Positions 25,970 through 34,438 of a stretch of DNA of 64,000 bases are shown one piece after another. The position numbers and the translations under genes were made by a program. The notes beneath the pieces were generated by a model that did not search any database, was not told the origin of the DNA, and saw nothing but the letters and a program-made list of their open reading frames with translations. Position 1 is the stretch's first letter. Every line of letters begins with the position of its first letter. The stretch is taken from contig CANBWP010000007.1 of the NCBI GenBank assembly GCA_947373185.1, positions 37,365 to 101,364 of the forward strand, written 5' to 3'. This DNA comes from Comamonadaceae bacterium (GTDB lineage Bacteria > Pseudomonadota > Gammaproteobacteria > Burkholderiales > Burkholderiaceae_C).

Positions 25970-26313
25970 GCCAGGTTGCTCCAATTGCCTATGTTATGAA
26001 CTTGGCGGTATCCGTTTTTGAGCAGCAGAAGTTTAGCCATGCCGCTCCGGGTGCCGCTGGCACAGCACACCACCACTGGCTTGTCTTTGGGTATTTCATT
26101 CAATCGGCTGCTTAATTCAGACAGAGGGATGTTGACAGTGCCCGCTGCATTGGCATTGGCAAACTCGCCTACGGAGCGAACATCGACAAGTGTGGCGCCT
26201 GCACTCTTCAGAACTGGAAGCTCTGACTTCACTTGTTTGGCGCGCCACCATTTGTAAGTCCACCACAGAATTAAGAGTACAAACGGCCAATACTCTTTGA
26301 TCAATTGTTGCAT
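25966..26313 (-). CDS. membrane-anchored rhodanese-like protein
   Basis: Rhodanese of 115 residues with an N-terminal membrane anchor (YWPFVLLILWWTYKWW, residues about 8-23) and a cytosolic rhodanese domain. The active-site loop is CASGTRS (CxxxxR) near residue 83. Start taken at ATG 26313 because the ORF-track codon is TTG. It lies about 75 nt after the SoxH-like gene and overlaps the methyltransferase start by ATGA, so it likely belongs to the tail of the sox transcript. It could relay sulfane sulfur at the inner face of the membrane. Confidence 0.85.
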   Translation of the reverse strand: MQQLIKEYWPFVLLILWWTYKWWRAKQVKSELPVLKSAGATLVDVRSVGEFANANAAGTVNIPLSELSSRLNEIPKDKPVVVCCASGTRSGMAKLLLLKNGYRQVHNIGNWSNLA

Positions 26314-26388
26314 CAATTACTTTCTAACTTATACGCAATTCGTTGTGACTCATTCAATCTGTCAGCAGCCGATATGTGACCATTCTGT

Positions 26389-27429
26389 TTAGAAAGCTTC
26401 TTTTTCAGCTTCTAAATAAGCAAGGCTGGTGTATTTGCCAATGTTGTTCTCAAAGCCCTGCATGTCGGCGGCACGTTTTTTCACGCGGGGGTCATTGAGA
26501 ACCATCTGTTTGGCTTCAGCATCTGACTTGCCATCTTTGACAGCCTGCAAGCAGGGCTCCCAAATGCCCGCCAAAAACTGACCATAGGTCTCGAGTAAAT
26601 TTTTGGCTGGTTGGCCATGACCCGGCAGCCACAATTGCTGGCCTGCGTTGTCGTTGAGCGCTTTGAAATACTTGAAGGTGCCAGGGTAGGAGCCGTCGTC
26701 GATGTTGGCAATGCGGTTTGCCATGGCAATGTCGCCCACGCTGGTCACTTTGTCTTGAACCACTTCAACACATAAGTCGGCATCGGTGTGGGCGCGTCCA
26801 TAGTGATGCATGACCAAATCGACGTCGCCAAATTTGAACTTTTGGCCGTGTGTGACCACCTTGTTGGGCGGAACAGCCTTGGTGCCCGCCGAAGATTGAT
26901 TGGTCCAACGCTCCATCAAAATACGCCAAGTATTGCCTTCGATGCCCTTGATGGTTTCTTGTGTTTTGGCCAGTGCGTAAATGGGCAATTGTGCGCCGTA
27001 CTCTTCGGCAAACGCGTGGTTGCCAAGCCAATGATCGCCATGGAAATGGCTGTTGAACACGGCAACCACTGGCAAAGGCGTGACTTTTTTGATCATGCGA
27101 ATGGCCATCTGGCCAATTTGCAAAGAGCTGCCGGAATCCAAAATGATGACGCCCGCTGTGGTGACCACAAAGGTGACGTTGGACATCATGCCGCGATTCT
27201 CGGGCGTGGGAAACCCATCGGGTGCAAAGATCATCCACACATGCTTTGACAGTTGGATGGGCGGAATGTCTTTAACAGGTGGTCCCACCAAAAAGTCTTG
27301 CACATCGGCCGCAAAAGTTTGCAGCTCTGGCCACATGCCCACCAGCGCCGCGCCGATGGCGGATGCCCCCAAAAAAGTGCGACGCGGTAAGACCGGCGTT
27401 GCGTGCTGTTTCGTTTTGAAGTGGGTCAT
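26389..27429 (-). CDS. soxH: SoxH-like MBL-fold metallo-hydrolase, Tat-exported
   Basis: Periplasmic metallo-beta-lactamase-fold protein of 346 residues. The start at 27429 has a CAGGAG ribosome site and gives the twin-arginine signal PRRTFLGASAIGAALVGM. The metal site is NSHFHGDHWLGN (HxHxDH), with a distal Asp (SVGDIAMAN) and His (PGHGQP). Proteins of this type are encoded at the end of sox operons as SoxH in Paracoccus, where their role is not settled. Here it follows soxB with a 13-nt gap. It is not a flavodiiron or glyoxalase by the overall pattern. Confidence 0.85.
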   Translation of the reverse strand: MTHFKTKQHATPVLPRRTFLGASAIGAALVGMWPELQTFAADVQDFLVGPPVKDIPPIQLSKHVWMIFAPDGFPTPENRGMMSNVTFVVTTAGVIILDSGSSLQIGQMAIRMIKKVTPLPVVAVFNSHFHGDHWLGNHAFAEEYGAQLPIYALAKTQETIKGIEGNTWRILMERWTNQSSAGTKAVPPNKVVTHGQKFKFGDVDLVMHHYGRAHTDADLCVEVVQDKVTSVGDIAMANRIANIDDGSYPGTFKYFKALNDNAGQQLWLPGHGQPAKNLLETYGQFLAGIWEPCLQAVKDGKSDAEAKQMVLNDPRVKKRAADMQGFENNIGKYTSLAYLEAEKEAF

Positions 27430-27442
27430 GCGAAGACTCCTG

Positions 27443-29179
27443 TTAGGCCACGTAGCCTGGGTTGGGCAAGCCGCCCGTGATCTTGGGTGCATTCAGTTGA
27501 CGGGGCTTGATGCGGCCATTGGGTTGGGTTTTGAGCCACTGTTCAACCACTTCCCACACTTGCTTGTTTCCTTGCGTGCGGGCTTCTTCGGCAACGGGTG
27601 CCCAACCCGCCACTTTGTATTTTTTACCAGACTCAATGAGCTTACCGTTCAGGCGCATCTCTTCAATTCGCTTGCCCATGCCTGCTGTTGGATTGCATTG
27701 GTATTGCAAGCCGCCCACACGCACCATGTCACCACCTTGTTGGTAGTAGGGGTCTGGGTTGAATAGGTTGTCGCAAACGTCTTCTAGAACCGTTTTGATG
27801 GTCTCGCCGGTCATTTCTGTGACGGTGGCGAATGAGTAAGTGGTGGCGGTCATGTCCAGTAGCCATTCGCGCGTAATGGCTTGACCTGGCAAAAGAGTTG
27901 TGCCCCAGCGGAAGCCAGGTGAGAAAGCAATCTCCGCACCTTGAACATCCATCAAAGCATCGACCAACAATTGGTCGCCTGTGCCGTTGAAGTTGCCACG
28001 GCGATACAAGAGACCTTCAGAGATGCCCAACTTTTCGTTTAACTTGCTCTCATAGGGGGCGCGAATTTTGGTGATGAGCGCATCCATCTCTTTGTCGGCT
28101 GGCAACATGTTGGAGAACACGGGGAGCAACTTGTAACGGAAATCGGTGACGCGTTTTTCTTTGACTTCAAAGTCGAGCACACCCAAGAACTTGCCATTCG
28201 AGCCCGCGTTGGTCACGATGGTTTTGCCGCCTTTGTTGCTGACCAACGTAGCGACAGGCATACCGTCGTGGGTGTGGCCGCCCATGATGGCGTCGATGCC
28301 AGAAACTCTGCTGGCCATTTTTAAATCGACGTCCATGCCGTTGTGGCTCAAAACCACCACCACCTGCGCACCTTTGCCACGGGCTTCGTTGACCATGGCT
28401 TGCATGTTTTCGTCTTGAATGCCAAAAGCCCAGTCGGCCACCATGTAACGTGGGTTGGCGATGGGGGTGTAGGGGAAAGCTTGCCCAATGATGGCGCATG
28501 GCACGCCATTCATTTCTTTGATGACGTAGGGCTTGAAGACGGGATCGCCAAAGTCTTGTGTTTTGATGTTTTGCGCCACAAAGTCAACTTTGCCAGCAAA
28601 GTCTTTCTCGACAATTTCTTTCACGCGGTCCATGCCCAGTGTGAACTCCCAGTGGCCCGTCATCACATCCACGCCCAGCAATTTACAGGCGTCCACCATG
28701 TCTTGGCCGTTTGTCCAAAGGCATGTGCCTGAACCTTGCCATGTGTCACCGCCATCGAGCAATAAGGCACCCGGGCGGCTGGCTTTCATGCGCTTGACCA
28801 AGGTGGCCAAGTGCGCAAAGCCCCCGACCTTGCCATAGCGTGCTGCCGCTTTTTCGTAGTTCAGATAGGTGAGGGCGTGGGCTTCGGAAGTGCCAGGCCG
28901 GATGTTGGCAAACTTAAGCAAATGCTCACCGACCAAATGGGGCAGGTTGCCCTTCATGCTGCCCAAACCCAGATTGATGCTGGGTTCGCGGAAATAAATG
29001 GGCTTGAGCTGTGCGTGGCAGTCGGTCATGTGCAAGAAGGACACATTGCCAAACTTTGGAATGTCGTACAAACCATTTGCCGCCGTTGCGGCATCGGCAT
29101 CGGCATAGATGCCCATGCCCAAACCGGCCATGGTGCCTGCGCCCATGACCTGCATAAATTCACGTTTAGAGAGGTTCAT
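27443..29179 (-). CDS. soxB: thiosulfohydrolase SoxB
   Basis: Periplasmic dimanganese sulfate thiohydrolase that releases sulfate from SoxYZ-bound thiosulfonate. 578 residues from the ATG at 29179 (MNLSKREFMQVMGAGTMAG, a Tat-like leader without a second Arg, KRE); the ORF-track start is 10 codons upstream without a ribosome site. 5'-nucleotidase-family motifs: HMTDCHAQLKP, LDGGDTWQGSGT, GHWEFTLG and VVLSHNGMDVD plus GGHTHDGMP. It follows soxX over a long hairpin. All metal ligands appear intact. Confidence 0.95.
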   Translation of the reverse strand: MNLSKREFMQVMGAGTMAGLGMGIYADADAATAANGLYDIPKFGNVSFLHMTDCHAQLKPIYFREPSINLGLGSMKGNLPHLVGEHLLKFANIRPGTSEAHALTYLNYEKAAARYGKVGGFAHLATLVKRMKASRPGALLLDGGDTWQGSGTCLWTNGQDMVDACKLLGVDVMTGHWEFTLGMDRVKEIVEKDFAGKVDFVAQNIKTQDFGDPVFKPYVIKEMNGVPCAIIGQAFPYTPIANPRYMVADWAFGIQDENMQAMVNEARGKGAQVVVVLSHNGMDVDLKMASRVSGIDAIMGGHTHDGMPVATLVSNKGGKTIVTNAGSNGKFLGVLDFEVKEKRVTDFRYKLLPVFSNMLPADKEMDALITKIRAPYESKLNEKLGISEGLLYRRGNFNGTGDQLLVDALMDVQGAEIAFSPGFRWGTTLLPGQAITREWLLDMTATTYSFATVTEMTGETIKTVLEDVCDNLFNPDPYYQQGGDMVRVGGLQYQCNPTAGMGKRIEEMRLNGKLIESGKKYKVAGWAPVAEEARTQGNKQVWEVVEQWLKTQPNGRIKPRQLNAPKITGGLPNPGYVA

Positions 29180-29207
29180 ACTTTTGTCTTCGCTAATATA
29201 TATGGAC

Positions 29208-29238
29208 ATTTAAAACCCGGATCGACCGGGTTTTAAAT
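29208..29238. terminator. 13-bp inverted repeat between soxX and soxB
   Basis: Perfect arms ATTTAAAACCCGG and CCGGGTTTTAAAT with a 5-nt loop occupy the gap between the soxX stop and soxB start. It looks like an A/T-flanked intrinsic terminator and could reduce soxB relative to soxYZAX or protect the upstream mRNA. Confidence 0.65.
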
Positions 29239-29243
29239 CTGCT

Positions 29244-29909
29244 TTATTTGTTGACAGGGGATTGAGGGTCCAGCAGCAATGCCACCAAGTGACGCACTTG
29301 ATCTTCGGACAAGATGCCGTTGTGACCCGCGCGTGGCATGTTGGAGCAAGCGTTGTAGGCTTTGGAATTCCAAATTTTGCCCCAGGTGTATTCCACAATC
29401 AGTTTGACATCTGGGCTGTCGGGATTGCTGACGCTGCGAATTTTTCCGTAGTTGTAGAGGCTGGGGCCAATGGTGCCGTAGGAAATTTCCTTGGGGTCCA
29501 TTTGGTGGCAGTTGTAGCAATTGCCGCCGCTCACAGTTTTTTCATCATCCGTGAAGGTGAGGCCGCGACCGTTTTGAGCGATTTTTTCGCCTTCCTTCCA
29601 ATCGCCCAGGAACTTGCCGTTGCTGGGCCACTTGATGGTTTTTAAGTTGGCCGCTTCTAGGGCTTGAGCCGTTTTTTCATCCAGAGGTTTGCCGCTGGCA
29701 TCGGCTTCGCTGCAAGCCTGATTGGTTTCATCGATGTTGGCCAAGATGCTGGCTTTGACAATGCCTTCATCGCGGAATGATGCTTTCACTATCTGCTGTG
29801 TGAGCGCCTTCAGGTCTGAGGCGCTGGGCACAGAAGCGCAACCAACAGCCAGCAATGCTACCGCTGCGAGGGCCAGGCTGGTACGAAGTTTTGAATTCAT
29901 TTTGTTCAT
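29244..29909 (-). CDS. soxX: c-type cytochrome SoxX
   Basis: Small subunit of the SoxAX heme enzyme that joins thiosulfate to SoxYZ in the periplasm. 221 residues, longer than the compact SoxX of Paracoccus, with an N-terminal extension of roughly 80 residues. The heme site is CYNCH (about residue 134), with the distal Met probably in NMPRAGHN. The leader LALAAVALLAVGCASVPS contains an apparent lipobox (AVGC), so the protein may be lipid-anchored. A GGAG site precedes the start. It follows soxA by 15 nt. Confidence 0.92.
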   Translation of the reverse strand: MNKMNSKLRTSLALAAVALLAVGCASVPSASDLKALTQQIVKASFRDEGIVKASILANIDETNQACSEADASGKPLDEKTAQALEAANLKTIKWPSNGKFLGDWKEGEKIAQNGRGLTFTDDEKTVSGGNCYNCHQMDPKEISYGTIGPSLYNYGKIRSVSNPDSPDVKLIVEYTWGKIWNSKAYNACSNMPRAGHNGILSEDQVRHLVALLLDPQSPVNK

Positions 29910-29924
29910 GGCATAGACTCCGAT

Positions 29925-30728
29925 TTAGCGCTTGATGGCAGGGGCAATGGACGCAGAGCCTTGGGAATTCACACCCAAGTACACGCCCAAGGCAATGGTG
30001 GCATCACTGCCAAAACCAGGGTAGGGGAAGCGCTGCTGACGGTAGCAATCGTTGAGGCGTTGTTGCATGCCCCACATCTGACCATTCGAGACACGATAGG
30101 CCGGCCATGCGGCAAAGCCAATGCCATCACCCGGATTCTTGGTGAGGTTGGGCAAGTCTTGCAGGCGAATGCGTTTGCCATCTTCTGCATGGCAAGAGGC
30201 GCAGGCAAAGTCATGCGGGCCACCGCGTTGTAAGAACAGTCGTTTGCCGACTTCGTAAAAAGTTTTCTCGGACGCGTGGGCTTGCGACAGGTTGAATTTC
30301 ATGCCTTTGGATTCGGCTGCCAACCAAGTGGCCAAGGCCGTGACATTGACTTGTTCGCCTTTGCCAAAGGGCGTCTTGGCAATTTCGGCGGCATTGAAGC
30401 CCTGCAAGGTTTCCATGCAGGTGAGCAGCCTGGACTCCATGTCTTGCACACGCCCAGTGTCTGCAAAGTATTTGGGCAACTCGACAAAGACGCCTTTATA
30501 GACACCTGGGCCTTTGCCTAAATCACATTTTTCAAGAGACGCATTTTTGGGGCCGCGTTTTTGAGTCCACAAACCTTCGCCTTTGGCTTCGAACAGGTCG
30601 GCGGGGTTGCCGTCTTGCAACATCGCGCGGTATTCGTCAATGCCTTGACTGGCAGTTTTTTGGGCGGCGCTGCTAAAGCTGAGGGTGATCAGGCTAGCAG
30701 CCAATAGGGCGGTGAGTATAGGCTTCAT
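29925..30728 (-). CDS. soxA: c-type cytochrome SoxA
   Basis: Catalytic subunit of SoxAX. 267 residues from ATG 30728 with a GAGG site; the track start is a GTG two codons earlier. Signal peptide KPILTALLAASLITLSFSSAAQ. Only one CxxCH is present (CASCHAEDGKR, about residue 180); the position of the first heme in diheme SoxA carries two isolated Cys (KCDLGK and TCMETL) that likely form a disulfide, so this is the monoheme type. The active-site Cys is in QRLNDCYRQQRFPY. It lies in soxYZAX order downstream of soxZ. Confidence 0.94.
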   Translation of the reverse strand: MKPILTALLAASLITLSFSSAAQKTASQGIDEYRAMLQDGNPADLFEAKGEGLWTQKRGPKNASLEKCDLGKGPGVYKGVFVELPKYFADTGRVQDMESRLLTCMETLQGFNAAEIAKTPFGKGEQVNVTALATWLAAESKGMKFNLSQAHASEKTFYEVGKRLFLQRGGPHDFACASCHAEDGKRIRLQDLPNLTKNPGDGIGFAAWPAYRVSNGQMWGMQQRLNDCYRQQRFPYPGFGSDATIALGVYLGVNSQGSASIAPAIKR

Positions 30729-30806
30729 GGGCACCTCAATGGATCGACTTCAAAAACGGAAAAAGGGTGAAGAACATGCTCCACCCTTGCTGTACCTTGG
30801 CGTGGA

Positions 30807-31118
30807 TTAAGACACCGTGGCTTCGTCAGTGCGTGTATCGCCTTTGTTGTCTTTCCATGTGATCGCAATCTTGTCACCGGCTTTGGCGCCCTTGACGACA
30901 AATTGCAAAAATGGATTTTTTGACACGGCAGGGCCCCATTCGGCTGACAACACAGGTTTGCCGTTGAGGTTGGCTGTGACTTCTTGAATGAACCATGCAG
31001 GCACGGTTTTGCCAGCGGCGTCTTTGCGCTGACCGGATTCCATTTCGTGACTCATCAGAACACGAACAGTTGCTTTGTCGCCAGCGGCTTGGGCGCGAAT
31101 GCGCATTGGATCTGCCAT
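30807..31118 (-). CDS. soxZ: SoxZ, thiosulfate carrier partner
   Basis: Non-catalytic half of the SoxYZ carrier that binds SoxY and docks the Sox enzymes. 103 residues, an immunoglobulin-like fold, with typical RIRAQAAGDKATVRVLMSHEMESGQRKD and AEWGPAVSKNPFLQF segments. There is no signal peptide; it is exported with SoxY by hitchhiking, as known for the family. An AGGAG ribosome site precedes the ATG. It follows soxY by 44 nt. Confidence 0.96.
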   Translation of the reverse strand: MADPMRIRAQAAGDKATVRVLMSHEMESGQRKDAAGKTVPAWFIQEVTANLNGKPVLSAEWGPAVSKNPFLQFVVKGAKAGDKIAITWKDNKGDTRTDEATVS

Positions 31119-31162
31119 TTTTTTCTCCTGAATATGTGTGAATGAACTAAGAGGTGAGGGGC

Positions 31163-31618
31163 TTAACCGCCACAGCCACCCAAAGTTACTTTGACTTCTT
31201 TCTTAGCGAACAAGGCCTTGCCGTCGGCCATGATGGCCACTGCATAAACATCGGATGATTGGCCCATCTTGGCTCGCGTTGAAAAGTTAGATTCAACTGC
31301 GTCGCTCACATTGAACATGGCGACCAATGCGGCAGGGTTCTTCTCAACCAAGACCAACAGTTGTTTGACTCCTGGCAGTGTGGTGCTTGCGCCCAAAGGA
31401 ACAACCGCACCGTTCTCTGCAATGTCTGGACCTGTGATGGCAACGTCCTTGCTTTCGGCGATGGTGCCGCCACCGTAAGCTTTGACAGCGTCTTGAACAG
31501 ACTTTGCATCAAAGCCAACTTTGTTGAATGCGGCCTGCGCAAATTGTGGGAAACCAGCTGTTGCCAGCAAGCCTGCAACCACCATGCTCTGTTTAATTGT
31601 CTCGCGACGAGTTTGCAT
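31163..31618 (-). CDS. soxY: SoxY, sulfur carrier
   Basis: Sulfur-carrying half of SoxYZ. 151 residues. The leader MQTRRETIKQSMVVAGLLATAGF is a twin-arginine signal. The mature domain (AFNKVGFDAKSVQDAVKAYGGG) ends in the swinging arm KVTLGGCGG, whose Cys carries the sulfur substrate. A strong AAGGAG site precedes the start. It is placed between soxD and soxZ, 84 nt after the soxD stop, so it may have its own regulation or processing site. Confidence 0.96.
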   Translation of the reverse strand: MQTRRETIKQSMVVAGLLATAGFPQFAQAAFNKVGFDAKSVQDAVKAYGGGTIAESKDVAITGPDIAENGAVVPLGASTTLPGVKQLLVLVEKNPAALVAMFNVSDAVESNFSTRAKMGQSSDVYAVAIMADGKALFAKKEVKVTLGGCGG

Positions 31619-31702
31619 CTGAATTCTCCTTGTGAATAAGTTGATGCTATTGAAATCTACGTCAAAGTCAATTCAGTCAAACCTGAATAACTTCAACCAC
31701 TT

Positions 31703-32803
31703 TTATTTATTGCTACCGTTGGCAATCCATTCTGCAATCAGCCGTGCATCTGCATCACTTAAGTTTTGCGCTGGCATGGGGATGGCACCCCAAACACCTG
31801 AACCGCCTGACTTGATTTTGCCTGCAATGTAATCGACTTTGCCTGGATATTTTTTTGCAATGTCGTTAAAGCCTGGACCCACAATTTTCTTGTCGACGCC
31901 GTGGCATGCTGTACAGACGTTTTTGCTCAACAGGGCCATGACGGCTTTGTTGTCAGCTTTGCCATCTGCTGCTTTGGCTGGTGTGGCTGGCGATGGACTT
32001 GGGGCGGGAGCGCTGGTACCTGTTTTGCCAGCACTGCCTTCTGCCTTGGAGGTGTCGGCGCCCTTTTGCTGGCCGACCATGCGATTTTGTTCACTCAAGT
32101 TGCCATGGGCATTGCGTGCAAAGTCGGGTAAGAAAGAGGCCACTTTGGCTTCTGGTTTGCAATCCTTCATGCAAATTGTATTTTGCGTGTCGGGTTTGCT
32201 GGTGCCGCCAAATTCTTTGCCTGGCCACATGGCGTGAGATGTGGTCATGCCATTGCGGTTAGGCATGCGTTTTTGCACCTCTGCAATGTTTTTGTCAGAC
32301 AACACAAAGTCATCGGGCACCACGCCTGCCAAGTTCAATAAGAACCCAGTGACTGCGTAGACTTCTTCTGTGGTGAGTGTCTTGGGATTGGTCCAAGGCA
32401 TGGCACGGTTGATGTAGTCCCACAAGGTTGACACCGTCGCCACCTTCATGATGGTGGTGCGGCCAGGGAAGTCTGTGCGCGTTAGATTGGCCACACGTCC
32501 AGTTTTGATGTCTTCTGCGGTGGTGCCACCAATCAAGGGGCTGAAGACCTCGTTGGATTCACCAAAAATACCGTGACATTGCGCACATTTGGCTTCCCAC
32601 ACATCTTGGCCTTTGGCCACAGAACCAGAGCCTAAAGGCAAGCCTTTAAAGTCGGGGCGAACATCAATGTCCCAAGCCGCAACTTCCTTGGGGGTGGCGT
32701 CTCGACCTACGCCTGGGTATTTGGTGCTTTGCGCAAATGCAGGTGCAGATACAAAGGACAGGCCAATGGCGATGGCCAGCAAAATCTTAGGAAACTTGAA
32801 CAT
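31703..32803 (-). CDS. soxD: SoxD, diheme cytochrome c of sulfane dehydrogenase SoxCD
   Basis: Electron-accepting subunit of SoxCD, which oxidises the outer sulfane sulfur on SoxYZ. 366 residues with signal peptide (LLAIAIGLSFVSAPAFAQ). Two heme sites: CAQCHGIFG (about residue 73) in the larger domain and CTACHGVDKK (about residue 297) in a class I cytochrome-like tail, joined by an Ala/Pro/Ser-rich linker (TSAPAPSPSPATPAKAADG). The 5' end overlaps the soxC stop by 17 nt, indicating coupled translation. Presence of SoxCD predicts complete oxidation of thiosulfate to sulfate. Confidence 0.94.
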   Translation of the reverse strand: MFKFPKILLAIAIGLSFVSAPAFAQSTKYPGVGRDATPKEVAAWDIDVRPDFKGLPLGSGSVAKGQDVWEAKCAQCHGIFGESNEVFSPLIGGTTAEDIKTGRVANLTRTDFPGRTTIMKVATVSTLWDYINRAMPWTNPKTLTTEEVYAVTGFLLNLAGVVPDDFVLSDKNIAEVQKRMPNRNGMTTSHAMWPGKEFGGTSKPDTQNTICMKDCKPEAKVASFLPDFARNAHGNLSEQNRMVGQQKGADTSKAEGSAGKTGTSAPAPSPSPATPAKAADGKADNKAVMALLSKNVCTACHGVDKKIVGPGFNDIAKKYPGKVDYIAGKIKSGGSGVWGAIPMPAQNLSDADARLIAEWIANGSNK

Positions 32804-34175
32804 TTTTCACCTCGCCATTTTCTTGCACCAACCATGACTGAATGGCATTGTTGTGATAGATCGAACGTGTACCGCGCACATCGCGCAGTTGTTTGTACAT
32901 GGGCTGGACATAACCTGTTTCATCTTGTGCGCGGCTTTGGATGATGGCGGGCTTGCCATCCCAGACCCAATCTAAGTTGAAGCGGGTGAGCGCTTTTGAC
33001 AACACCGGTGTTTCAAGCCTTGCTTGACGCCAGTTGCGACCGCCATCGGTTGACACGTCGACACGTTTGATCTTTCCTTTGCCCGACCAAGCCAAGCCAG
33101 TGATGTTGTAAAAACCTTTGTCCAACAAAACTTGGCCGCCCGAGGGTGTGGTGACCACGCTCTTGCATTCTTGAATGTTGGTGTACTGACGGTGCAAACC
33201 ACCGGGTTGCAAATCGATGTAGTGCACGGCTTCGTCTTTGGCAGCGTAAGGCTGATCACCTACTTCAACGCGGCGCAAATATTTGACCCAACTTACACCT
33301 TGAACACCCGGTACCACCAAGCGCAAGGGATAGCCATTTTCTGGCCGCAGCATTTCGCCGTTTTGGCCATAGGCCACCAACACTTCACCTGATGTGATCA
33401 GGCTCATGGGAATGGTGCGTGTCATGGCTGAGCCGTCGCCGCCTTCGGCCAAAACAAACTTGCCATTTTTCAAATCGGCACCCGCCAACTCAAGCAGGGT
33501 GATGAGCGGCACGCCTGTGAATTCACTGCAAGACAACATGCCGTGTGTGTATTGCACTGTGGGCACCGCCACATTGCCCCAATCGACCGCCGTATTGGCG
33601 CCGCATTCAATGAAGTGAAAGCGTGAGACGGAGGGCAAGCGCATGATTTCGTCCATGGTGAAAACCTTGGGTGCTTTCACCATGCCATTGATCATGAAGC
33701 GATGTTTGGAGGGATCGATGTCCCACCAGCCTTGGTGGTGACGCTCAAAGTGCAGGCCGCTGGGCGTGATGATGCCAAACAAAGATTGCAAGGGTGCAAA
33801 AGAAACAGATGCCTGTGTGGTTTGTGTCAAACCAGGGCTTTGGCGTCGTTGCAAATTGGATTCGAACTTGGAGGGTTTGCCGTAACCTTCCGTGGCGACG
33901 CCTTGACCCAAGCCAGTGGCATGCTCTGGCAATTTCAAAATGTTGGGGTCGCCACCTTCCGTTGGGATGGGATTACTTTGCGCCCATGCAGCGGGGGCAG
34001 AAACTGCCGCAACTCCGGCTGCAGTCGCCGTGGAGGCTGCAGCAAATGCACGTCGGATGAAATCGCGACGGCCTTGTTTGCCCTCTGTAAAAACCGTTTT
34101 CACATCGGCGGGTGTGAGGAAGTTTTCTGGTGCCTTGAGCACCCGACCTGAGGCGTTGAGTTGTTCTTTCACCAT
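32787..34175 (-). CDS. soxC: SoxC, molybdopterin subunit of sulfane dehydrogenase
   Basis: Molybdenum-cofactor subunit of SoxCD, of the sulfite-oxidase family. 462 residues. The twin-arginine leader GRRDFIRRAFAAASTATAAGVAA directs folded export. The Mo-ligand Cys is in FHFIECGANTAVDWGN, and a C-terminal Mo-co dimerisation domain is present (KRVDVSTDGGRNWRQA). It is the first gene of the soxCDYZAXBH run; a 299-nt upstream region holds an FNR-like box and other dyads. A GGAG lies very close to the ATG, so the adjacent GTG could also be used. Confidence 0.94.
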   Translation of the reverse strand: MVKEQLNASGRVLKAPENFLTPADVKTVFTEGKQGRRDFIRRAFAAASTATAAGVAAVSAPAAWAQSNPIPTEGGDPNILKLPEHATGLGQGVATEGYGKPSKFESNLQRRQSPGLTQTTQASVSFAPLQSLFGIITPSGLHFERHHQGWWDIDPSKHRFMINGMVKAPKVFTMDEIMRLPSVSRFHFIECGANTAVDWGNVAVPTVQYTHGMLSCSEFTGVPLITLLELAGADLKNGKFVLAEGGDGSAMTRTIPMSLITSGEVLVAYGQNGEMLRPENGYPLRLVVPGVQGVSWVKYLRRVEVGDQPYAAKDEAVHYIDLQPGGLHRQYTNIQECKSVVTTPSGGQVLLDKGFYNITGLAWSGKGKIKRVDVSTDGGRNWRQARLETPVLSKALTRFNLDWVWDGKPAIIQSRAQDETGYVQPMYKQLRDVRGTRSIYHNNAIQSWLVQENGEVKNVQVS

Positions 34176-34321
34176 ATCTCCTGGTTGCGCTATTGCTGCC
34201 GCTCTGATGACAAAGTTTATATAAGTCTTCGCTTATTTATTTCTTTGAATTGTCTTTGCAGTGGCTGAACTCAAAATTACAAATAAAGACGTTGATTGTG
34301 TTTGGCCTGTGCTTGGCTAAA

Positions 34322-34335
34322 TTGATTTAAATCAA
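34322..34335. promoter_or_regulatory. perfect FNR box (TTGATTTAAATCAA) upstream of soxC
   Basis: Exact TTGAT-N4-ATCAA, extended to ATTGATTTAAATCAAT, and nested in outer arms CTTGGCT/AGCCAAG. It lies about 147 nt before the soxC start. The FNR-type regulator at 23.3-24.0 kb keeps the residues that read this sequence. Confidence 0.65.
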
Positions 34336-34438
34336 TTCAGCCAAGTTTTATGACTTTTTGGCCAATGATTGGCCGCATTCACAGGTCTTCATTGACGCTG
34401 TGATCTTCAAGGGAAATCAAATCTTGAGATATTAGAAA

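Noticed and set aside
29179-29209. The upstream soxB start in the ORF track
   Set aside because: No ribosome site, and it would extend the mRNA coding region into the soxX-soxB hairpin; the ATG at 29179 begins the normal leader.
31639-31665. TTGATGCTATTGAA and TTGAAATCTACGTCAA as further FNR boxes near soxY
   Set aside because: The first lacks a proper second half-site and the second has a 6-nt spacer, so neither fits the N4 rule.
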